Position numbers and translations under genes: made by a program. From assembly GCF_004053875.1 (NCBI RefSeq), contig NZ_SBIP01000002.1:124001-188000 (forward strand): a stretch of DNA of 64,000 bases, read 5' to 3'. The notes below the pieces were generated by a model that worked only from the letters and a program-made list of their open reading frames with translations, was not told where the DNA came from and did no database searches. Positions 45,957 through 53,817 of the stretch are shown here, piece after piece (position 1 is the stretch's first letter; each line of letters starts with the position of its first letter). This DNA comes from Neorhizobium lilium. Its GTDB lineage: Bacteria > Pseudomonadota > Alphaproteobacteria > Rhizobiales > Rhizobiaceae.

Positions 45957-45978
45957 CATATAAAGACATCTTTATATG
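45957..45978. promoter_or_regulatory. Long palindrome upstream of the methyltransferase gene (SahR/methionine-regulon type)
   Basis: CATATAAAGA-CA-TCTTTATATG is a perfect 10-bp inverted repeat with a 2-base centre, 30 bases before the bmt-like start codon. From memory it resembles the ATAAAGATATCTTTAT type of operator assigned to ArsR-family SAH/SAM-responsive regulators in Rhizobiales methionine genes; that match is not checked. Confidence 0.55.
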
Positions 45979-46008
45979 ATCTGCAGTTAATTGCCGAGGA
46001 GCGTATCC

Positions 46009-47022
46009 ATGCAGACCGCCAATGCCCTGACTGAACTTCTGGCTGAAAAAGGCGTGCTGCTGGCCGACGGCGCAACGGGCACCAACCTTTTTGCCATGGG
46101 GCTTGAAGCCGGAGAAGCGCCAGAAATCTGGAACGAGACCGCCCCGGAAAAGATCGTCAAGCTGCATCAGGATTTCGTGGATGCCGGTGCCGACATCATC
46201 CTCACTAACTCCTTCGGCGGCACACGGCATCGCCTGAAGCTTCACAAGGCCGACGACCGCGTGTTCGAGCTGAACAAGCGGGCTGCCGAGATTGCTCGTT
46301 CGGTGGCCGACAAGGCTGACCGGAAGGTCATCGTGGCAGGTTCGGTCGGCCCCACAGGCGAACTCCTTATTCCCCTGGGCGCTCTTTCCTACGAGGCGGC
46401 CGTTGCAGCCTTTGCCGAGCAGATGGAAGGCTTGAAGGCTGGCGGCGTCGATGTGGCCTGGATCGAGACAATGTCCTCGGCCGAAGAGATTCGCGCTGCC
46501 GCGGAAGCCGCGGTCAAGGTCGGCCTGCCCTACACCTACACAGGCTCCTTCGACACGGCCGGCAAGACGATGATGGGCCTGGACCCGAAAGACATCCACG
46601 GCGTTGCCGGAAACATCGGCCCAGGTCCGGTTGCCGTTGGCGCCAACTGCGGGGTCGGTGCCTCCGACATTTTGTCCAGTCTGCTGGACATGACTGCCGC
46701 AGCTCCCGATGCAATTACCATCGTCAAGGGCAATTGCGGGATTCCGGAGTTTCGCGGCTCCGAAATCTATTACTCGGGAACGCCGCCGCTGATGGCCGAG
46801 TATGCAAGGCTCGCTCGCGACGCAGGGGCCAAGATTATTGGCGGCTGCTGCGGCACCTCCTGTGAGCACCTTGCCGCCATGCGCGTCGCACTGGATAATT
46901 ACACGCCGCGCCCCCGGCCCACGATCGACGAGATCGTCGACAAGATCGGCCCGCTGCGCAATAAGATGGCGAGTGAATCGGGCGGCGATGGAAGCCGGGA
47001 GCGCCGTCGTCGTCGCGGTTGA
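46009..47022 (+). CDS. bmt: Betaine--homocysteine S-methyltransferase-like protein
   Basis: The 337-residue protein has the homocysteine S-methyltransferase fold: LADGATGTNLFAMGLE, zinc-site residues in ILTNSFGGTRHRL (region) and the paired cysteines in IIGGCCGTSCEHLAAM. It would transfer a methyl group from betaine (or another donor) to homocysteine. Start at 46009 follows GAGGAGCGTATCC. The last 14 residues are Arg-rich (SGGDGSRERRRRRG), unusual for the family. It lies between the betaine importer and the corrinoid genes. Confidence 0.88.
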   Translation: MQTANALTELLAEKGVLLADGATGTNLFAMGLEAGEAPEIWNETAPEKIVKLHQDFVDAGADIILTNSFGGTRHRLKLHKADDRVFELNKRAAEIARSVADKADRKVIVAGSVGPTGELLIPLGALSYEAAVAAFAEQMEGLKAGGVDVAWIETMSSAEEIRAAAEAAVKVGLPYTYTGSFDTAGKTMMGLDPKDIHGVAGNIGPGPVAVGANCGVGASDILSSLLDMTAAAPDAITIVKGNCGIPEFRGSEIYYSGTPPLMAEYARLARDAGAKIIGGCCGTSCEHLAAMRVALDNYTPRPRPTIDEIVDKIGPLRNKMASESGGDGSRERRRRRG

Positions 47023-47042
47023 CCCATCGGGCGGAGGAAACC

Positions 47043-47393
47043 ATGACAAGCATCTCGACGATCGGCAGCCGGGAAACGGTGGCGGACAGTTTGGCTTCAT
47101 TTGGCGCGGAACAGCAGAACTGGCTGACGCTGCTAATGGAAAGCCCGGCCTCCGACGACCTCCTGCTGGAAGGCTTGCATCTCTACCTCGACCACGCATC
47201 GGAAAGCCGTTTTCTCAACTCGCTGAAGCTGCAGAAATGCGGCGAATGGATAGGCGGAAAAGCGCCTGCGCGGCTGCAGATCCGTCTGATAGAAGCGGCA
47301 AAGTCCAGCCAGCATCCGGCCTACCAAGCTTTCCGCGATGGCCTTACCCGCTCCGGTGGCCTTGAGCGCGCCTATCCGAAAGCAAAAATTTAA
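47043..47393 (+). CDS. Small protein of unknown function in the betaine region
   Basis: The 116-residue soluble protein is mostly helical (NWLTLLMESPASDDLLLEGL, FLNSLKLQKCGEWIGG). No domain is recognised. It starts 20 bases after the bmt-like gene with GGAGGAAACC as ribosome site, so it is very likely translated with it. It converges with the Fe-S protein gene, overlapping by four bases. Possible role as a partner of the methyltransferases is only contextual. Confidence 0.75.
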   Translation: MTSISTIGSRETVADSLASFGAEQQNWLTLLMESPASDDLLLEGLHLYLDHASESRFLNSLKLQKCGEWIGGKAPARLQIRLIEAAKSSQHPAYQAFRDGLTRSGGLERAYPKAKI

Positions 47394-48079
47394 AGCCTCA
47401 GCATCTCCATGTGGAAACGCAACTGCTCGGCAGAATAACGGTAGTCCTGTCCGACCGGGCAGGCATTGCGGGCGTGGCAGCCTGATAGCATGCAAGACAT
47501 TTGCCCCGCACTCCGGAGATAATCCCGACAGGAACTGACGTCGAACGCCTCTAGGCGGACGGCCTGCACCGGGCATGTTGAGAGGCAGGGCTTGTCGAGA
47601 CAGCCGTCGCAAGGGTGATGGTCGAAGATTTTGCCCGGCTCCACATCGTAGGAAAAGCCAAGGGCGCCGCGATAGCCGTGCCATAGGCCGACTTGCGGGT
47701 GGATCAAAACACCAAGCGGAGACGGCTTCAGCCCCTCCGCTCTCATGGCCCAGCGCTGAAAAGGCTGCCAGGGCGGGTCCGAAGGGAAATAGGCCGTCGC
47801 ATCGACCGCCTCGGCGATAGGCAGGATGACGGACTTCGACCAGGTATCGAGCGGATCCGGACCATCATAGCCGTTCCGCCACTGGCTGAAAGCCGGCCAG
47901 ATGGAGCCCCCGATATTACCCAGCAACAGGACGGACCGGGCGGAAGTCCGGTCTGCCAATATCGGCCCCTCCCCGTCTGGGAAGAGGACGGCACCACGCG
48001 TACCGATGCCGGAAGCCTCAAGCGACCGCGACACCCTCTCAACGGTGGCGCGGGCGCAATCGGCTGGACCGGCACTCAC
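47390..48079 (-). CDS. QueG-like ferredoxin-domain Fe-S protein
   Basis: The 229-residue protein has two [4Fe-4S] binding groups near the C-terminus: HPCDGCLDKPCLSTCPV and SCMLSGCHARNACPVG, with the N-terminal part resembling the cofactor-binding half of epoxyqueuosine reductase (QueG)-type proteins, but it is shorter than true QueG. Start is GTG at 48079 after AAGGGGCCACG. It is on the same strand as mttB (48181), 101 bases downstream, and might supply electrons for corrinoid reactivation (inference). Confidence 0.78.
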   Translation of the reverse strand: MSAGPADCARATVERVSRSLEASGIGTRGAVLFPDGEGPILADRTSARSVLLLGNIGGSIWPAFSQWRNGYDGPDPLDTWSKSVILPIAEAVDATAYFPSDPPWQPFQRWAMRAEGLKPSPLGVLIHPQVGLWHGYRGALGFSYDVEPGKIFDHHPCDGCLDKPCLSTCPVQAVRLEAFDVSSCRDYLRSAGQMSCMLSGCHARNACPVGQDYRYSAEQLRFHMEMLRL

Positions 48080-48180
48080 CGTGGCCCCTTGTACTGATAG
48101 TGCGGACGCCAGACGCTTTCCTGAATGAAATCGGCCACGCGCCTCGCTCCGCCTTGCTCCCTGGCGGCCTCGGGCTCTCT

Positions 48181-49755
48181 TCAGGTGAAGGCGTCGGGCG
48201 CCGAATCTTTACGGTCCTTGATGTAGGCGAGCAAGGCCTCATCGATTGCAGCGTCGAGCGGCGGCGCTTCGTAGGAATCGAGCCAGGATCGGCAAAGGGC
48301 GTTCGCTCGCTCCTCGACGCGTTTCTGCCCTTCGATCTCCCACTGCTCGAACGAGTTATTGTCCGCGAGAGCCGAACGATAGAAAGCGCTCTGGAAATGC
48401 GCCTGGGTATGCGCGCAGCCGAGATAATGGCTGCCGGGGCCGACTTCCCGGATGGCGGAAAGCGCCTGGCCTTCTTCCGTAAGGTCGATGCCCTCTGCCA
48501 TTTTCTGCATCATGCCGAGCTGATCCTGATCGATCATGAACTTCTCGTAGGACGAAACCAGCCCACCTTCGAGCCAACCTGCGGCATGCAGCACGAAATT
48601 CGTGCCGGCCAGCAATGTCATGTTCAGCGTATTAGCCGATTCATGCGCCGCCTGGGCATCCGGAACCTTTGAGGCACAGAGTGAGCCGCCCGTGCGGAAC
48701 GGCAGACCGAGGCGGCGCGCAAGCTGGGCGGCCCCGTAGGAGACGAGCGAGGGCTCCGGAGTGCCGAAGGTCGGCGCACCCGATTGCATGGAGATCGAGG
48801 CCGCGAAAGTGCCGAACAGCACTGGTGAACCCTTGCGGATCAGCTGGGTCAGCGAGGCGCCCGCCAGCACTTCGGCAAGGATCTGCGTCAGCGTGCCGGC
48901 AACTGTCACCGGGCTCATGGCGCCCGACAGGATGAAGGGCGAGACGACGGAGGCCTGGTTGTGCCGCGCATAGACCTTCAGCGCTCCCAGCATCGTCCCG
49001 TCGAATACCATCGGCGAGTTGGCATTGATAAGGTTCAGCGTGACGCAGTTGTTTTCCACGAACTCGTCGCCGAACACGATCTTGGCCATGGCCACCGTGT
49101 CCTCGGCGCGTTCGGGCGCGGTCACGGAACCCATGAACGGCTTGTCGGAATATTTGATATGGCTGTAGACCATGTCGAGGTGCCGCTTGTTGACGGGCAC
49201 ATCCACCGGCTCGCAGACCGTGCCGCCGGAGGAGTGCATGGACGGCGCCATGTAGGCGAGCTTCACGAAATTGCGGAAGTCTTCGATCGTTGCATAGCGA
49301 CGGTTGCCGTCGAGATCTCGCACGAAGGGAGGCCCGTAAACGGGCGCAAACACGGTCGCATTGCCGCCGATCCTGACGCTACGTTCAGGGTTGCGAGCAT
49401 GCCAGGTGAATTCCTTAGGCGCGGTTTTCAGCAGCTCACGGCAAAGGCCCTTGGGGAAGTGCACCCTTTCGCCCCTGACGTCCGCGCCTGCATTCTTCCA
49501 GAGTGCCAGCGCCTCCGGGTCTTCCCGGAATTCGATGCCGATCTCTTCGAGGATCGTGTCGGCATTGCGCTCGATGAGCTGAAGGCCTTCTTCGTCCAGC
49601 ACTTCATATACGCCGATGCGGCGGGTGATATAGGGCAAGGATGGGCCGGCGCCTCCACCGGTGCGCGAAGCGCGGCGACCGGCCGCTCCGCCTTCGCCAC
49701 GTCCACGGCGTCCCGTTGCGCTCGTCTGTTCCGTCTGCTGGGTCACGTCGTCCAT
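48181..49755 (-). CDS. mtgB: Non-pyrrolysine MttB-family methyltransferase (MtgB-like, glycine betaine:corrinoid)
   Basis: The 524-residue protein belongs to the trimethylamine methyltransferase superfamily but has no internal UAG, so it lacks pyrrolysine. Non-Pyl members such as MtgB demethylate glycine betaine to dimethylglycine and methylate a cognate corrinoid protein. Recognisable blocks are EEIGIEFREDPEAL, VYGPPFVRDLDGNRRY and GSHYLGCAHTQAHFQSAFYRS. An Arg/Gly-rich N-terminal tail (about residues 15-36) precedes the barrel. ATG 49755 has GAGGAG six bases upstream. It is divergent from mtgC. Confidence 0.85.
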   Translation of the reverse strand: MDDVTQQTEQTSATGRRGRGEGGAAGRRASRTGGGAGPSLPYITRRIGVYEVLDEEGLQLIERNADTILEEIGIEFREDPEALALWKNAGADVRGERVHFPKGLCRELLKTAPKEFTWHARNPERSVRIGGNATVFAPVYGPPFVRDLDGNRRYATIEDFRNFVKLAYMAPSMHSSGGTVCEPVDVPVNKRHLDMVYSHIKYSDKPFMGSVTAPERAEDTVAMAKIVFGDEFVENNCVTLNLINANSPMVFDGTMLGALKVYARHNQASVVSPFILSGAMSPVTVAGTLTQILAEVLAGASLTQLIRKGSPVLFGTFAASISMQSGAPTFGTPEPSLVSYGAAQLARRLGLPFRTGGSLCASKVPDAQAAHESANTLNMTLLAGTNFVLHAAGWLEGGLVSSYEKFMIDQDQLGMMQKMAEGIDLTEEGQALSAIREVGPGSHYLGCAHTQAHFQSAFYRSALADNNSFEQWEIEGQKRVEERANALCRSWLDSYEAPPLDAAIDEALLAYIKDRKDSAPDAFT

Positions 49756-49930
49756 GATGCTCCTCACCCTGTGCCGCTTCGCCTATGGTCTTTTGATGCG
49801 CCATGCTAGGCGCAAGCGCAAGCCGAGCCCCGCCTTTCTGCGGCAAAGGATCAGCCTGTCTGCGCCAAGCGCGCAATCTACCGAAGTGGAAGCCCCTCCA
49901 CAGCTACCCATCGCGTTTCCGACGCGGCGC

Positions 49931-49957
49931 TGTCGCATACAAAAGAAATTGCGACCC
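49931..49957. promoter_or_regulatory. Inverted TGTCGCA/TTGCGAC motif between mtgB and mtgC
   Basis: TGTCGCA (49931-49937) and TTGCGAC (49949-49955) face each other across 11 bases in the divergent promoter region. The same heptamers occur upstream of the GlxA-type regulator and at 41928, suggesting a shared operator. Confidence 0.45.
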
Positions 49958-50027
49958 GTTTTCCGGGTAGATATGGTCGTGAAGAAACTGATTTGCCTAG
50001 TCTCCTCCAACAGGGAAGAATCTTTCC

Positions 50028-50729
50028 ATGGCCGACGACGACATCATTTTGGCGGAGCTTTCCGACGAAGAACTCGTGCAGCAGATGCACGACGATCTTT
50101 ACGACGGCATGAAGGAAGAGATCGAGGAGGCGACCAACATTCTCCTGTCTCGGGGATGGACACCTTACGACGTCCTGACCCAGGCGCTGGTAGAAGGCAT
50201 GCGGATCGTCGGGATCGACTTCCGCGACGGTATTCTCTTCGTGCCGGAAGTGCTGTTGTCTGCCAATGCCATGAAGGCTGGGATGACAATCCTGCGGCCC
50301 TTGCTGGTGGCAACCGGAGCCCCCAAGCTCGGCAAGATGATAATCGGCACCGTCAAGGGCGATATCCACGACATCGGCAAGAACCTGGTCGGCATGATGA
50401 TGGAAGGGGCTGGTTTCGACGTCGTCGATCTCGGGATCAACAACCCGGTCGAAAATTACCTGGACGCGATCGAGCGCGAGCAGCCTGACATCATCGGCAT
50501 GTCGGCACTGCTGACGACCACAATGCCTTACATGAAGGTGGTGATCGATACGCTGAAGGAAAAAGGAATGCGCGACGATTACGTCGTGCTGGTCGGCGGC
50601 GCGCCGCTCAACGAGGAATTCGGCAAAGCCGTTGGCGCGGATGCCTACTGCCGGGACGCAGCAGTTGCCGTTGAAACGGCTAAGGAATACATTCGCCGCA
50701 AGCACAACAGCCTTGCCGCCGGTGGCTGA
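50028..50729 (+). CDS. mtgC: Corrinoid-binding methyl-carrier protein (MtgC/MtbC-like)
   Basis: The 233-residue protein has an N-terminal helical cap (about residues 10-90) and a B12-binding Rossmann domain with the lower-ligand His 114 in GDIHDIGKNLVGMMMEGAGF and DLGINNPVENYL. It would carry the methyl group from MtgB to MtgA. The N-terminus is acidic (MADDDIILAELSDEEL). GGGAAGAATC lies before the ATG. It heads the operon mtgC-DUF1638-formyltransferase-like-PF13769-mtgA-nuclease-RACo. Confidence 0.9.
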   Translation: MADDDIILAELSDEELVQQMHDDLYDGMKEEIEEATNILLSRGWTPYDVLTQALVEGMRIVGIDFRDGILFVPEVLLSANAMKAGMTILRPLLVATGAPKLGKMIIGTVKGDIHDIGKNLVGMMMEGAGFDVVDLGINNPVENYLDAIEREQPDIIGMSALLTTTMPYMKVVIDTLKEKGMRDDYVVLVGGAPLNEEFGKAVGADAYCRDAAVAVETAKEYIRRKHNSLAAGG

Positions 50730-50755
50730 TCAGCAACCGGCGGCAGCTGGTTCAA

Positions 50756-50917
50756 TTACTGCTTTGCAGCCTTGTTGACGGTGCGGCCTGCCGACTGGGT
50801 CGCGTCGACGGTGTTTGCCGTGTCCTTGCCCATGCCACGGATCGTGTTGCCGCAGGAAGAGAGTGAAACCATCGTCGCGAAAACTGCGGCGATTACCGTG
50901 ACTGTCTTGACTGTCAT
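50756..50917 (-). CDS. Entericidin A/B-family small lipoprotein
   Basis: The 53-residue product has a signal peptide ending in a lipobox (MVSLSSCG) and the family tail NTIRGMGKDTANTVDAT, QSAGRTVNKAAKQ. Entericidin-like lipoproteins are outer-membrane anchored and stress-related in enterics; their role in rhizobia is unclear. CGGAG lies ten bases upstream. It is encoded on the opposite strand between mtgC and the DUF1638 gene, so it interrupts the co-directional run. Confidence 0.88.
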   Translation of the reverse strand: MTVKTVTVIAAVFATMVSLSSCGNTIRGMGKDTANTVDATQSAGRTVNKAAKQ

Positions 50918-50931
50918 GTTAGAATACTCCG

Positions 50932-51573
50932 ATGGATAGGGATAAAATTGTTCCGGAAACTCATTTTCCGGCGAAGGAACGTTTGAGTCACGAAAAAGTT
51001 CACGTGATCGCTTGCGGAGCCATCGCTCGGGAAATTTTAGCGGTTTGCCGCCAGCATGGCCTAACCCATATCGACCTCAATTGTCTGCCTGCCATCTGGC
51101 ATGCCTACCCGCAAAAGATCGTGCCTGGGCTCGAGCAGGCAGTCCAGGAGGCACGGCAGGCAGGTTTTGAGCGTATCTTTTTCGCTTATGCGGATTGCGG
51201 CACGGGGGGCGACATCGACAGGCTCTGCGAACGCGAGGGCATCAGCCGCATCGAAGGTCCCCACTGCTATTCTTTCTTTCACGGTAATGATGCCTTCGCA
51301 GCCCAGGATGACGAAGACATCTTCTCCTTCTTCCTGACAGATTTTCTGGCCCGCCAGTTTCAGGCCTTCGTGATCGAGCCGCTCGGCCTCGACCGCCATC
51401 CTGAACTGAAGGACATGTATTTCGGCCACTACCGCAAACTCGTCTATCTGAGCCAGGAAGAGGACGAGACCCTACAGGCCAGAGCCCGCGAGGCGGCCGA
51501 CTATCTTGGCCTTCGCTATGAATACCGCTTCACTGGCTACGGCGACCTCACGCAAGCGTTACGCGCCGTTTAA
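50932..51573 (+). CDS. DUF1638 protein in the methyltransferase operon
   Basis: The 213-residue protein has the DUF1638 core: VIACGAIAREILAVCRQHG, YADCGTGGDIDRLCEREG and EGPHCYSFFHGND, with conserved Cys and His residues that could bind metal. The family commonly occurs beside corrinoid methyltransferases; its function is unknown. ATG 50932 has a weak ribosome site; TTG at 50983 (LSHEKVHVIA) follows AAGGAA and may be the real start. Part of the mtg transcript. Confidence 0.85.
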   Translation: MDRDKIVPETHFPAKERLSHEKVHVIACGAIAREILAVCRQHGLTHIDLNCLPAIWHAYPQKIVPGLEQAVQEARQAGFERIFFAYADCGTGGDIDRLCEREGISRIEGPHCYSFFHGNDAFAAQDDEDIFSFFLTDFLARQFQAFVIEPLGLDRHPELKDMYFGHYRKLVYLSQEEDETLQARAREAADYLGLRYEYRFTGYGDLTQALRAV

Positions 51574-51627
51574 CGCTTTCTTCCATCTTCCCTCCGATTG
51601 TGCAGGTCTGCGGCAGAGGAAGATCGG

Positions 51628-52404
51628 ATGCAGGAACGGAGCACGTCTCGGATCGTGGTGATGACGGCAGGCGGCTTGAACCCGCAGGTCATGGTCAATG
51701 CGCTTGCGCGGCATTTTTCCGACATCCATGTCATTGCTGAACAACCGGAATCCAAGCTGGCCATTCTGAAGCGCCGCGCGAAACGCTTCGGGTGGCCCCA
51801 TGCCCTCGGCCAGTTGGGCACCACCATCGCCTCGCGCCTCGGTAAGACGATTGCAGCCAGCCGGGCAGCCGAAATCATCGAACAATACGGGCTCAGCGGC
51901 GAACCCAATCCCGCCATTCCCGTATCGCATCTCGCCTCGCTCAACGATCCAGCTTGTCACGCCCTGGTGACAAAGCTGGAGCCAGCGGCGATCTTCACCA
52001 TTTCGTGCCGTATCCTCTCTCCCGCCACTCTTGCTGCCGCCCCCTGTCCGGTCATCAATTTTCACGCCGGGATTAATCCTGTCTATCGCGGCCAGATGGG
52101 GGGCTATTGGGCACGCGTCGAAGGCGACGAGGCCAATTTCGGCGGCACGGTGCACTTGGTCGACAAAGGAACCGATACCGGCGCGATCCTGTATGAGAGC
52201 CGGGTTGCGCCGTCGAAGAGAGACACGATGGCAACCTATCCACTTCTGATTACCGCCGCTTCGACTGCCGTCGCTATCCAAGCTCTGCAGGACGCAGTTT
52301 CCGGTGCATTGAGGCCTTACGAGCCGGCCGGCCGATCCGTCTTACGTTTTCCGCCGCCACTCTGGACGTGGCTCTATCATGGCCTTACCAAGGGCATCTG
52401 GTAG
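51628..52404 (+). CDS. Formyltransferase-family protein of unknown substrate
   Basis: The 258-residue protein has the formyltransferase catalytic residues in INFHAGINPVYRGQMGGYW (Asn and His two apart) and the Asp in HLVDKGTDTGAILYESRV. It is shorter than methionyl-tRNA formyltransferase and lacks its C-terminal tRNA-binding domain, so a small-molecule substrate or one-carbon role is more likely. ATG 51628 has GAGGAAG upstream. It lies between the DUF1638 gene and the PF13769-like gene. Confidence 0.85.
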   Translation: MQERSTSRIVVMTAGGLNPQVMVNALARHFSDIHVIAEQPESKLAILKRRAKRFGWPHALGQLGTTIASRLGKTIAASRAAEIIEQYGLSGEPNPAIPVSHLASLNDPACHALVTKLEPAAIFTISCRILSPATLAAAPCPVINFHAGINPVYRGQMGGYWARVEGDEANFGGTVHLVDKGTDTGAILYESRVAPSKRDTMATYPLLITAASTAVAIQALQDAVSGALRPYEPAGRSVLRFPPPLWTWLYHGLTKGIW

Positions 52405-52494
52405 CGCGTCGTTTTTCGCTGCATGCGACGTCGTGCCGAGCGCAGTCTCGGTGCCTCCGAGCAGGCATGCTGAGCGGCAACAAGGGAGGACTTG

Positions 52495-52797
52495 ATGGCG
52501 GATCGGATCATCGTCTACTGGCGGGATATCCCGGCTCAGGTCATCATCAAGCAGGGCCGTAAGACCGCCAAGCGCGAGCTGTCGCTGCGCTTCACTGAAG
52601 CGATCGACATGTGCGCCATGCGCAGCGGCGCTGCGGAAACCGACGATTATCTGGCAGAATGGCGCAAGGCGGACCCCGTGCCCGTTTCGGACGACCTCGA
52701 GGCCGAGGCCGACAAAGCTGCCGCCGAACTGGAGGCTGCTTTCGACAAGGACCGGCTGGTTGCACTTGTGAAGGCCAGCGGTCGCGAAGCCGCCTGA
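52495..52797 (+). CDS. PF13769-like ('virulence factor') small protein
   Basis: The 100-residue protein begins RIIVYWRDIPAQVIIKQGRK and has a C-terminal helix rich in Ala and Asp (LEAEADKAAAELEAAFDK). The Pfam name is historical; no biochemical activity is known to me. The ATG at 52495 follows GGGAGGACTTG. It occurs between the formyltransferase-like gene and mtgA in the same orientation. Family assignment is from pattern memory and not certain. Confidence 0.7.
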   Translation: MADRIIVYWRDIPAQVIIKQGRKTAKRELSLRFTEAIDMCAMRSGAAETDDYLAEWRKADPVPVSDDLEAEADKAAAELEAAFDKDRLVALVKASGREAA

Positions 52798-52841
52798 ATT
52801 TCTACCCCATCAATCGGCTCCCTAGGCGCCCGGAGGACTGA

Positions 52842-53807
52842 ATGACCCGCACCATCGTCGCATCCGCCACCCGCGAAATCATCATTGGCTTCGACCAGCC
52901 CTTTTGCGTGATCGGCGAACGCATCAACCCGACGGGGCGCAAGAAGCTCGCGGCTGAAATGATCGAAGGCAATTTCGACACGGTCATCAAGGACGCGCTG
53001 GAACAGGTCGCCGCCGGTGCCACCATGCTGGATGTCAATGCAGGCGTCACCTCCGTCAACCCCAACGAAACCGAGCCGGGCCTTCTCGTTCGAACAATTG
53101 AGATCGTTCAGGGACTTGTCGATGTTCCGCTTTCAATCGATTCCTCGGTGAGCGCTGCTATTGAAGCCGCCCTGAAAGTTGCCAAGGGTCGGCCGCTCGT
53201 CAACTCGGTAACAGGCGAAGAAGAGAAGCTGGAAGCCATCCTGCCGCTTTGCAAGAAATACGATGTGCCTGTGGTCGCCATCTCCAACGACGAGACCGGC
53301 ATTTCCATGGACCCGGACGTCCGATTCGCGGTGGCCAAGAAGATCGTCGAGCGCGCGGCGGATTACGGCATCAAGAGCCACGACATCGTGGTCGATCCGC
53401 TGGTCATGCCGATCGGCGCGCTGGGCGATGCCGGCCGCCAGGTCTTTGCGCTCCTCTACCGGCTGCGCAACGAGCTCAAGGTCAACACGACCTGCGGTCT
53501 CTCCAACATCTCCTTCGGGTTGCCCCACCGGCACGGCATCAATGCCGGCTTCATCCCCATGGTCATTGGTGCCGGCATGACCTCGGCCATCATGAACCCC
53601 TGCCGTCCACAGGAGATGGAAGCGGTGCGCGCCGCCAATGTCCTGAACGGCACAGATGCCAATTGCGGCAACTGGATCATGACCTATCGCGATCACAAGC
53701 CTGCCGAGGTCGGGGTAACAGCAGTCACATCCGCCGTGCCTTCGGCGGCAGGCGGACGTCGCGGGGGACGCGCCGCCCGAGCCGGTGCCGGCGCACGGAC
53801 GGAGTAG
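52842..53807 (+). CDS. mtgA: Methylcorrinoid:tetrahydrofolate methyltransferase (MtgA-like, pterin-binding)
   Basis: The 321-residue TIM-barrel protein of the pterin-binding (MetH/AcsE/MtgA) family has VIGERINPTGRKKL, MLDVNAGV, LVNSVTGEEEKLEA, VVDPLVMPIGALG and TTCGLSNISFGLP, the last with the family's conserved Asn. It would move the methyl from methyl-MtgC to tetrahydrofolate. Its C-terminal 18 residues, GGRRGGRAARAGAGARTE, are Arg/Gly-rich and lie outside the barrel. GGAGG precedes the ATG. Confidence 0.9.
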   Translation: MTRTIVASATREIIIGFDQPFCVIGERINPTGRKKLAAEMIEGNFDTVIKDALEQVAAGATMLDVNAGVTSVNPNETEPGLLVRTIEIVQGLVDVPLSIDSSVSAAIEAALKVAKGRPLVNSVTGEEEKLEAILPLCKKYDVPVVAISNDETGISMDPDVRFAVAKKIVERAADYGIKSHDIVVDPLVMPIGALGDAGRQVFALLYRLRNELKVNTTCGLSNISFGLPHRHGINAGFIPMVIGAGMTSAIMNPCRPQEMEAVRAANVLNGTDANCGNWIMTYRDHKPAEVGVTAVTSAVPSAAGGRRGGRAARAGAGARTE

Positions 53808-53817
53808 CAAGCAGAGC

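Noticed and set aside
45730..47199. 489-codon open frame on the minus strand opposite the Bmt-like gene
   Set aside because: It is the GC-rich mirror of proV-like and bmt-like coding sequence; the plus-strand proteins have clear family motifs, and the minus frame has none.
48100..48672. 190-codon plus-strand frame opposite the MttB-family gene
   Set aside because: The minus frame encodes a clear MttB C-terminus; the plus frame has no ribosome site or family pattern.
48181..49755. Possible pyrrolysine codon (in-frame UAG) in the MttB-family gene
   Set aside because: The frame reads through 524 codons without any internal stop, so pyrrolysine is not used here.
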